DNA of 64,000 bases from Mycobacterium gordonae (lineage in GTDB: Bacteria > Actinomycetota > Actinomycetes > Mycobacteriales > Mycobacteriaceae): assembly GCF_017086405.1 (NCBI RefSeq), contig NZ_CP070973.1, positions 3,876,739 through 3,940,738 of the forward strand, read 5' to 3'. Below the pieces are notes generated by a model, which searched no databases, had not been told where the DNA came from, and saw only the letters and a list, made by a program, of their open reading frames with translations. This document shows, in pieces, positions 8,864 to 15,328 of this stretch. The position numbers and the translations under genes are program-made. Numbering within the stretch: position 1 is the first letter of the stretch; each line of letters opens with the position of its first letter.

Positions 8864-9940
8864 ATGTCGCAGGTTCATCGGATCCTGAATTGCCGGGGCA
8901 CCCGGATCCACGCCGTGGAGGAGAGCCCGGCAGCGGATGACGCGCCGTTGGCCATACTGATTCATGGCTTTCCGGAGTCGTGGTACTCGTGGCGCCACCA
9001 AATTCCGGCGTTGGCTGCCGCCGGCTACCGCGTGGTTGCCGTCGACCAGCGGGGCTACGGACGTTCGTCGAAGTATTTTCTGAACTCCGCGTACCGCATC
9101 AAGCAATTGGTGGACGACATCGTCGGCGTCGTCGACGCATACGGCCAGGACAAGGCGTTCGTCGTCGGGCACGACTGGGGCGCACCGGTCGCCTGGACCT
9201 TTGCCTGGCTGCATCCAGAGCGGTGCGCCGGTGTCGTCGGCATCAGCGTTCCGTTCGCCGGTCGCGGTGTAATCGGGCTGCCGGGCAGCCCTTTCGGCGA
9301 ACACCGCCCCAACGACTACCACCTGGAACTGGCCGGTGAAGGCCGGATCTGGTATCAGGACTACTTCTCCGCGCAGGACGGGATCATCGCCGAAATCGAA
9401 GAGGACGTTCGGACCTGGCTGCTGGGCCTGACTTACACCGTCTCCGGTGAGGGGATGATCGCGGCGACCAAGGCCGCCATTGAGGCAGGAATGGACGCGG
9501 GCGTCCTTGCTTCCATGAACCCGATCGACGTGATCCGCGCCGGCCCCCTCTGCATGGCCGAGGGCGCGAAACTCAAGGACGCGTTCGTCTATCCCGAGAC
9601 CATGCCGTCCTGGTTCACCGATGCCGATCTCGACTTCTATACAGCGGAATTCGAGCGCTCCGGCTTCGGGGGTCCGCTGAGCTTCTACCACAACATCGAC
9701 AATGACTGGCACGACCTTGCCGACCAGGAAGGCACACCGCTCACCCCACCCGCGCTGTTCATCGGCGGCCAATACGACGTCGGCACCACCTGGGGAGCTG
9801 AGGCCGTCGAACGCGCTGAGGAAGTGATGTCGAACTACCACGGCACTCACCTGGTCGCCGATGTCGGCCACTGGATTCAGCAGGAAGCACCCGAGGAGAC
9901 CAACCGGCTATTACTGAACTTCCTCGACGGAGTCCGCTGA
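8864..9940 (+). CDS. Epoxide hydrolase, alpha/beta-hydrolase type
   Basis: 358 residues. The oxyanion motif HGFP is at 34-37, the nucleophile elbow GHDWG has Asp104, and the catalytic His is H336 (DVGHW). An Asp nucleophile with HGFP is typical of soluble EphA/EphB-type epoxide hydrolases. It starts 27 bp after the fusion oxidoreductase, with AGAAAGG upstream of the ATG. It would open an epoxide made by one of the oxygenases to a diol. A damaged relative of its C terminus lies at 12352-12531 on the other strand. Confidence 0.88.
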   Translation: MSQVHRILNCRGTRIHAVEESPAADDAPLAILIHGFPESWYSWRHQIPALAAAGYRVVAVDQRGYGRSSKYFLNSAYRIKQLVDDIVGVVDAYGQDKAFVVGHDWGAPVAWTFAWLHPERCAGVVGISVPFAGRGVIGLPGSPFGEHRPNDYHLELAGEGRIWYQDYFSAQDGIIAEIEEDVRTWLLGLTYTVSGEGMIAATKAAIEAGMDAGVLASMNPIDVIRAGPLCMAEGAKLKDAFVYPETMPSWFTDADLDFYTAEFERSGFGGPLSFYHNIDNDWHDLADQEGTPLTPPALFIGGQYDVGTTWGAEAVERAEEVMSNYHGTHLVADVGHWIQQEAPEETNRLLLNFLDGVR

Positions 9941-9942
9941 TC

Positions 9943-10446
9943 ATGGTCGCGACCACCGATCGTCTCGATGGCGCCGAGCTGCGACGGGCGTTCGGCTGCT
10001 TTCCGTCCGGGGTTGTCGCATTGTGCGCGATGGCTGACGGCGTGCCAGTCGGCATGGCGGCGAGTTCCTTCACGCCGGTCTCCCTCGACCCGCCCTTGGT
10101 ATCGGTCTGCATTCAGCACGATTCGACGACGTGGCCGCGGTTGCGGCCGCTGCGCTACCTCGGTGTCAGCGTGCTCGCCGAGGGCCACGACGACGTGTGC
10201 ATCAGCCTGTCCCGCAAGACCGGCGACCGCTTCGCGGAGGTGGCCTGGACGGAGCTGCCCGGCGGCGCCGTGGTCGTCCACGGATCGAGCGCCCGGCTGG
10301 ACTGCCGGCTGCGCGACGAGATCCCGGCCGGCGACCACTTCATCGCCCTACTCGAAATCTGTTCGCTGCACGCCGATCCCGAAACCTCACCGCTAGTCTT
10401 CCACGGCAGCCGATTTCGCCGACTCAGCCCCCGGGAGCGCGCATGA
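9943..10446 (+). CDS. Flavin reductase (HpaC-like)
   Basis: 167-residue flavin reductase-like domain protein. The family segment GMAASSFTPVSLDPPLVSV is at the usual place (about 40-60) and the protein has the normal length. It begins 2 bp after the epoxide hydrolase stop and overlaps the next gene by ATGA, so it is translated as part of the operon. It would reduce FMN or FAD with NAD(P)H and hand free reduced flavin to the luciferase-like monooxygenase (5193) or to the C-terminal FAD module of the fusion protein. Confidence 0.87.
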   Translation: MVATTDRLDGAELRRAFGCFPSGVVALCAMADGVPVGMAASSFTPVSLDPPLVSVCIQHDSTTWPRLRPLRYLGVSVLAEGHDDVCISLSRKTGDRFAEVAWTELPGGAVVVHGSSARLDCRLRDEIPAGDHFIALLEICSLHADPETSPLVFHGSRFRRLSPRERA

Positions 10447-11528
10447 AGACCACCGACGTGCGGGTGCGGCGCGCCGTCACCGCGATCGCCGCCGGACAGG
10501 CCGTCGTCGTCACCGACGGCGCCGACGGGGACGGTTTCTTGGTGTTCGCCGCCGATGCCGCCACTGCGGGCCTGCTTCACTTCACCATCCGCCACACGTC
10601 GGGATTCCTACGAGTCGCGTTGCCCGGCAACGAGTGTGCGCGACTGCAACTCCCGCCTATGTGTCACGGTGACAGCCCGGACTGTGTGTCCGTCGATGTC
10701 TCGGGAACCGGCACCGGTATCTCGGCATCGGACCGGGCGAAAACCATTGCGGCACTGGGTTCGGCTGCCACCGTTGCAGCGGACCTGCACCGTCCCGGCC
10801 ACGTGATCCCGGTGCAGGTCCGACCCGATGGCGTGCTGGGCCAACGCGGCGCTGCCGAAGCCGCTGCCGACCTGGCGCGCCTGGCCGGGCGCGGCCAGGC
10901 GGCGGGTTTCTGTGAGATCGTCTCGCGTCGCAATCCCGTGCTGGTCGCCCGCGGCGGCGAATTGATCGAGTTCGCGGTCGAACACGGGCTCGCCGTGGTC
11001 TCGATACCCGAACTGGTGGCCTATCGACGCCGGACCGAACCACAGGTGATTCGCCTGACGGAGGCGGTCATACCCACCTGGGCCGGATCTGCCCGTGTCA
11101 TCGGCTTCCGCAACACCCACGGTGATGGTGAGCACCTGGCCGTGATCGTCGGAATCGCGGGCGCCGGGGTTCCCGTTCCGCTGCACATCCACGTCGAGTG
11201 CCTGACCGGTGACGTGTTCGGATCATGCGCCTGCCGGTGCGGCAGCGAACTGCGGGATGCCCTGTCCCGGATGGCGGCCCAGGGCGGTGGAATGGTCCTG
11301 TATCTACGGCCGTCAGGTGCACCGCGGGCCTGTGGACTGTTCGACGGCCGTTCCGCGCGTGAGGAGTTCACCTCGGAGACGGTGACATGGATGCTGCGGG
11401 ATCTCGGCGTGTACGCCATCCGGCTTTCCGACGACGTGCCAGGATTCGGCCTGGTGCTGTTCGGAGCCATCCGGCAGAGCGGGATTGAGTCCCCACTACC
11501 GGATGCCACCTGGGCAGCGGCCGGCTGA
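10443..11528 (+). CDS. Degenerate RibBA-like protein (DHBP synthase / GTP cyclohydrolase II homologue)
   Basis: 361 residues, start set by the ATGA overlap with the flavin reductase. The N-terminal half keeps RibB landmarks (TIRHTSG at 48-54, SASDRAKTI, RPGHV at 117-121), but the acidic metal-binding loop normally reading DRENEGD is TDGADGDGF (24-32). The C-terminal half keeps the GTP cyclohydrolase II zinc cysteines C253, C264 and C266, but the catalytic loop normally YLRQEGRGIGL is replaced by YLRPSGAPRACG (287-298). It therefore may not make riboflavin precursors. It could have a new chemistry or a flavin-binding role in this flavin-dependent operon. Confidence 0.75.
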   Translation: MKTTDVRVRRAVTAIAAGQAVVVTDGADGDGFLVFAADAATAGLLHFTIRHTSGFLRVALPGNECARLQLPPMCHGDSPDCVSVDVSGTGTGISASDRAKTIAALGSAATVAADLHRPGHVIPVQVRPDGVLGQRGAAEAAADLARLAGRGQAAGFCEIVSRRNPVLVARGGELIEFAVEHGLAVVSIPELVAYRRRTEPQVIRLTEAVIPTWAGSARVIGFRNTHGDGEHLAVIVGIAGAGVPVPLHIHVECLTGDVFGSCACRCGSELRDALSRMAAQGGGMVLYLRPSGAPRACGLFDGRSAREEFTSETVTWMLRDLGVYAIRLSDDVPGFGLVLFGAIRQSGIESPLPDATWAAAG

Positions 11529-11573
11529 GTCGGCTGACCGCCCAGTGGTGCAACACTATTCGTGAGGAGATCG

Positions 11574-12344
11574 GTGAGTCATCCAGACCTGGCCGGCAAG
11601 GCGGCGATCGTCACCGGCGCAGGCGCCGGCATCGGTCTCGCGGTCGCGACGCGATTGGCGGCCGAGGGCTGCAACGTACTGTGCGCGGACATCAACGGGC
11701 AGACCGCTGACGCCGCCGCAGCCAAGATCGGACCCGCAGCGGTGGGCTGCGAGGTGGATGTCAGCGACGAGGACCAAGTCGTCGACATGGTCGCGGCGTG
11801 TGCCGCGGCTTTCGGCGGGGTGGACAAGCTGGTCGCCAATGCCGGCGTCGTGCATTTCGCGTCGCTCATCGACACCACCCTGGCGGATTTCGACCGCGTC
11901 ATGGCGGTCAACCTGCGCGGTGCGTGGCTGTGCACCAAACACGCCGCGCCGAGGATGATCGAGCGCGGCGGGGGAGCGATAGTCAACATGTCGTCGCTGG
12001 CCGGCCATATCGCGGTCAACGGCGCGGGAGCGTACGGCATGTCCAAGGCTGCCATCAGTCATCTCAGCCGCGTCACCGCCGCGGAATTGCGCCCGCACAA
12101 TATCCGCGCCAATGCATTACTACCGGCATTCGTCGACACCCCGATGCAGCAGACCGCGATGACGATGTTCGACGAAGCACTCGGCGACGGCGGTGCGCTG
12201 GCGTTGATCGCCCGGTTGCAGGGCCGCATGGCTGCCCCGGAGGAGATGGCCGCCATCGTGGCGTTCCTGTTGTCCGACGACGCATCAATGGTCACCGGCA
12301 CCACGCAGATCGCCGACGGCGGGACCATCGCTGCCCTGTGGTAG
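11574..12344 (+). CDS. Short-chain dehydrogenase/reductase
   Basis: 256-residue classical SDR with TGAGAGIG (14-21) for NAD(P) binding, an NAG segment and the YGMSK catalytic motif near residue 153. The GTG at 11574 is preferred because GAGGAG lies just upstream; an in-frame GTG at 11562 overlaps that site. It is the last gene of the plus operon, 45 bp after the RibBA-like gene. It probably oxidises an alcohol or diol produced by the epoxide hydrolase to a ketone. Confidence 0.87.
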   Translation: MSHPDLAGKAAIVTGAGAGIGLAVATRLAAEGCNVLCADINGQTADAAAAKIGPAAVGCEVDVSDEDQVVDMVAACAAAFGGVDKLVANAGVVHFASLIDTTLADFDRVMAVNLRGAWLCTKHAAPRMIERGGGAIVNMSSLAGHIAVNGAGAYGMSKAAISHLSRVTAAELRPHNIRANALLPAFVDTPMQQTAMTMFDEALGDGGALALIARLQGRMAAPEEMAAIVAFLLSDDASMVTGTTQIADGGTIAALW

Positions 12345-12351
12345 CGGCCCG

Positions 12352-12531
12352 TCATGGCAACCGGTCGAGAAAGTCCAGGAGCAGCCGACTGGTCTCACCG
12401 GGCTTCTCCTGTTGAATTCAGTGGCCCGCGCCGGGGATGAGGTAGCTGCCGCGGTTGTCGCACGTCTTCTCGTCGGCACGCTCGATCGCTTCGGCGCCCC
12501 AGATCGAGGCCACGTCGTACTTGGTCTCGAA
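12352..12531 (-). pseudogene. C-terminal remnant of an epoxide hydrolase with an in-frame stop
   Basis: Read on the minus strand, this piece matches the C terminus of the epoxide hydrolase at 8864: YDVASIWGAEAIERADE against YDVGTTWGAEAVERAEE, and IQQEKPGETSRLLLDFLDRLP against the end of that protein. The Trp that should follow GAGH is a TGA codon (12418-12420), and nothing upstream resembles the catalytic core. I read it as a decayed paralogue. Positions 12532-12737 between it and the TetR gene show no gene that I can support. Confidence 0.7.
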
Positions 12532-12737
12532 CTCCCAAGCTGCTACTTCGGCAGGGATCACCGAAATGACTTGGCACGACGCAGCGGTCGCCCGGGAATT
12601 CATCGACGTGATGCACCTGCAGCGTGCGCCGCTGACCCTGATGCGGCCGTCCGTGATGATGAGGGCGCTGCTGCCGACCTCCTCCGCTGACCACCAGTCG
12701 CGACCCGTACGCGGGTGACCAGGAAATCGGCCGAAAC

Positions 12738-13949
12738 TCAGCCGGATTCGGTCCGACTCGTCAGAATCGCCAGGGCCAGCGCGGTGATCTCGTCGGCGAC
12801 TCCCGCGTAGCGGGTGAGATGCCAAGTGCGGGAAACATCTTCGATCAGGGTGATCGCGGCCGCGATCAGCAGCCGCGCCTCGATGGTCGTCGTCGCCGGG
12901 TTCAGCGCGGTGATCAGGTCGGCCCAGACCGATTCGCGGTCGGCCTTGTTCCTCAAGTAGCTGTCGCGCACTTCCGCCGAGGCGTGCGGCAATTCGGTCA
13001 CGCAAACCGCCACCAGGTCGGGCGCGTCCAGGCTGAGCCTGACGTGCCCCTCCACGAGACACCGCAACCGTTGCGCCGCTTCGGAATCCGCACGTATCGC
13101 GCGGATGCACTCGAGGCTGTGCCATTCATCGAGGCGGCGCAGCAGCGCGTCCAGGATCGCCTGCTTGGAGGAGAAGGAACGGTAGAGCCCGGGACCTGCA
13201 ATACCCGCACCCCTTGCGATCTCACTTGTGCTGACAGCCGGGTAGCCCTTAGCGCGAAACAGCCGCGCACCGGTTGCCAGCAAGGTCTCGTAGCGCGAGA
13301 AAAGCACGTCGGCGCTGTTGTCGTCGGCGGCCCGGTCAAGAGGCGCCAATTCGCTCACGGGCGCAGTCCGCGCCGCGGCCATCGAAGCTTGAGACAGACA
13401 CCTTTCCAGCTCGTCGGTCGGAAGGGTGAGATTGTGCCCGCCCAACCCGGTGAGCGTGCTCGACACCGCCCATGCTCGCAGCTCGGCATGCTGGGGGCCG
13501 AGACCAGGCACCTCCAAAAGTACGTTGTCCCTTATGCCCGCGACGATGGCGTTGATGCGGCGCCGGACCTCCGCGCGGTCGTCTTCGTTGAGATAACGCG
13601 CCTCGCGCTGCCACAGCACCATCAAGGAGCGGGATTCGACGGCGGCCGCGATGAGGTTGGGCAGTTCGAGGTGCAGCGGTCGAGGTTCGGGCTCTGCCTG
13701 TCCGTCGGTGAGACGACGGGCACTCTGGTACTGATCCTGCCCGGCTCTGATCACCTCAGCGAGCAGCGCCTGTTTGTTGTCGTAGTGGCGGTACAGCGCA
13801 CGCGCGGTGACTCCCGCAGCCTCGGCGATGTCCTCCAGCTTGACCGAATGGAAGCCACGCTCGATGAAGAGCCCGACGGCCTGCTCGAGAATCTGCTGCT
13901 TCCGGTCTTTCGGCCGGCGCTTAACGGGTGGAAGCGACGTCTGCGTCAA
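12738..13949 (-). CDS. Tandem TetR-family regulator (two DNA-binding domains)
   Basis: 403 residues, about twice a normal TetR protein. The first TetR helix-turn-helix lies at about residues 17-64 (IAEAAGVTARALYRHY) and a second at about 219-266 (IARGAGIAGPGLYRSF), each followed by a helical ligand-type region. It sits between the monooxygenase operon and the epoxide-hydrolase/enol-lactonase genes and is the best local candidate for control of the repeated promoter element at 4981, 14445 and 27536. This link is an inference from position only. Confidence 0.88.
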   Translation of the reverse strand: MTQTSLPPVKRRPKDRKQQILEQAVGLFIERGFHSVKLEDIAEAAGVTARALYRHYDNKQALLAEVIRAGQDQYQSARRLTDGQAEPEPRPLHLELPNLIAAAVESRSLMVLWQREARYLNEDDRAEVRRRINAIVAGIRDNVLLEVPGLGPQHAELRAWAVSSTLTGLGGHNLTLPTDELERCLSQASMAAARTAPVSELAPLDRAADDNSADVLFSRYETLLATGARLFRAKGYPAVSTSEIARGAGIAGPGLYRSFSSKQAILDALLRRLDEWHSLECIRAIRADSEAAQRLRCLVEGHVRLSLDAPDLVAVCVTELPHASAEVRDSYLRNKADRESVWADLITALNPATTTIEARLLIAAAITLIEDVSRTWHLTRYAGVADEITALALAILTSRTESG

Positions 13950-13995
13950 CTCGCCCCCCTCCTTGCGCTATGGAGCCACACAATTGGCCAACTAC

Positions 13996-14388
13996 CTACA
14001 GCTTCATACCGCTTTGTCTCTCGAAGTCTGCGAGGTCAAAGTAGTCGCTGAAGCGCGTGATCTTTCCATTCTTCACCTCGAACACGCCGGTGACCGGTAG
14101 CACCACCTTGCGGCCGTCGTTCATCGTGAAGTAGTCGACCCGCTCGACGAGCACCCGACCGGGCTCAGCAGCCAGCGTGACGATATCGAGCTTGGCATCG
14201 GCGAAGGCGTCCAGGAAGGCCTCGAAGATCCCCCGAATCCCGGCGATGCCCTCGATCGGCGCCACCGGCACATTGTGGTAGACCGCATCGTCGGCGAAAC
14301 CACTGCAGATAGTGTCGAGGCTGCGCGCTTCCCAGGACCCGAGGAATTCACGGACGACCTGCTCGCTGGCTTCTTTGGTGTCGGTCAT
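13996..14388 (-). CDS. Limonene-1,2-epoxide hydrolase family protein
   Basis: 130 residues with the NTF2-like cone fold pattern of LEH/EphG enzymes. The catalytic Arg-Asp pair is present as RVD (R83, D85), and the distal Asp lies in SDYFDLADF (D115 or D118), matching the Asp-Arg-Asp triad that activates water in Rhodococcus limonene-epoxide hydrolase and M. tuberculosis EphG. It diverges from the enol-lactonase-type hydrolase at 14555. It could open a cyclic or terpenoid epoxide; SnoaL-type non-hydrolases are less likely given the triad. Confidence 0.82.
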   Translation of the reverse strand: MTDTKEASEQVVREFLGSWEARSLDTICSGFADDAVYHNVPVAPIEGIAGIRGIFEAFLDAFADAKLDIVTLAAEPGRVLVERVDYFTMNDGRKVVLPVTGVFEVKNGKITRFSDYFDLADFERQSGMKL

Positions 14389-14444
14389 CCGAATCGCTCC
14401 TCCTCGCGCCGCGCCGCGCTCACCGTGATCAACATCATCGAACT

Positions 14445-14540
14445 GTTAAGATACATCAAACGGCGTAAATCGGCTATTACATCGGAGTTTACTTACGAGT
14501 TGGGTTGCAATATTACATATCGCTCATGGACATAATCACG
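14445..14540 (+). promoter_or_regulatory. Conserved promoter/operator element, copy A
   Basis: Shares AGATACATCA, TAAnT..GGCTATT..CATCG..TTTAC and ATATCGCTCATGGACATAAT with the element before the mce operon, in the same order and with only 1 bp net spacing difference (about 68 versus 67 bp between the AGATAC and TATCG blocks). It lies in the AT-rich divergent gap between the LEH-type gene and the enol-lactonase-type hydrolase, 15-110 bp upstream of the latter. Probable -10 is CATAAT (14531-14536), which would give a very short leader. Confidence 0.6.
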
Positions 14541-14554
14541 AGTGTGCGCGACGG

Positions 14555-15325
14555 ATGAGCGCGGTCGAAGTACGTGCGATCGACAGCGGACGCCGCGACG
14601 GCCACGCCGTGGTGCTGTCGAACTCGCTGGGAGCGACACACCGTATGTGGGACGCCCAGATCGGCGCCCTCGAACGTCACTTTCGGGTGTTGCGTTATGA
14701 CACCCGCGGCCACGGCGCCTCACCAGTACCCGACGGTCCCTATTGCATCGAAGCCCTCACCGACGACGTCGTCGCGCTGCTCGATCGCTTCCGCATCGAA
14801 CGCGCCCATCTCGTCGGCTTGTCGCTCGGCGGCATGACCGCACTGAATCTGGCAGCGCGAAACCCTGAACGCGTCAATCGAATTGTCGTGCTGTGCACCG
14901 CGGTGCAGCTTGCACCCGCTAGCGCATGGACCCAGCGAGCTGCCCTGGTGCGCGCGCAGGGGACCGGCGCGGTGGCGCCGTCGGTCGTGCAGCGCTGGTT
15001 CACCCGCGACTATCTGCGAGCTCACCCCGCGGTTGCCGCCGCGCACGAAAGCATGGTTGCGGCAACGCCTGCCGAAGGATATGCGGCCTGCTGCGAAGCG
15101 ATCTCCGCGGTCGACCTGCGGGCAGCGCTGTCGAGCGTCAGAGCGCCGACGCTGGCCGTCGCCGGCGCCGACGACCCGGCCACCCCGCCTGCCAGACTCG
15201 AGGAGATCGTCGCCGGGCTCGGCGACTCGCGGCTACTGGTCCTCAACCGCGCCGCGCATCTGGCCAATGCCGAACGACCCACCGAGGTTTCGGCGGCCAT
15301 CGTCGACCATCTGCAACACCGATGA
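14555..15325 (+). CDS. Alpha/beta hydrolase, 3-oxoadipate enol-lactonase (PcaD) type
   Basis: 256-residue alpha/beta hydrolase with nucleophile Ser90 in GLSLGG, an acid in GADDPATPP and His235 in AAHLAN. Family resemblance is to PcaD, which hydrolyses 3-oxoadipate enol-lactone and would complete the catechol branch encoded by catBAC at 22003-24285. However, it is separate from those genes and carries the promoter element shared with the mce and beta-oxidation operons. A lactonase acting on a Baeyer-Villiger product is therefore an alternative. Confidence 0.8.
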   Translation: MSAVEVRAIDSGRRDGHAVVLSNSLGATHRMWDAQIGALERHFRVLRYDTRGHGASPVPDGPYCIEALTDDVVALLDRFRIERAHLVGLSLGGMTALNLAARNPERVNRIVVLCTAVQLAPASAWTQRAALVRAQGTGAVAPSVVQRWFTRDYLRAHPAVAAAHESMVAATPAEGYAACCEAISAVDLRAALSSVRAPTLAVAGADDPATPPARLEEIVAGLGDSRLLVLNRAAHLANAERPTEVSAAIVDHLQHR

Positions 15326-15328
15326 CCG

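Noticed and set aside
8249..9871. 540-codon open frame on the minus strand over the epoxide hydrolase
   Set aside because: It lies antisense to a protein with clear catalytic motifs, has no recognisable domain and is a common high-GC shadow.
10443..11528. A normal riboflavin biosynthesis bifunctional enzyme
   Set aside because: Key residues of both catalytic loops are replaced, so that label would be misleading.
12532..13125. Continuation of the 12418 minus-strand frame under the TetR gene
   Set aside because: Only the last part resembles an epoxide hydrolase; the rest is antisense to a clear regulator and shows no family match.
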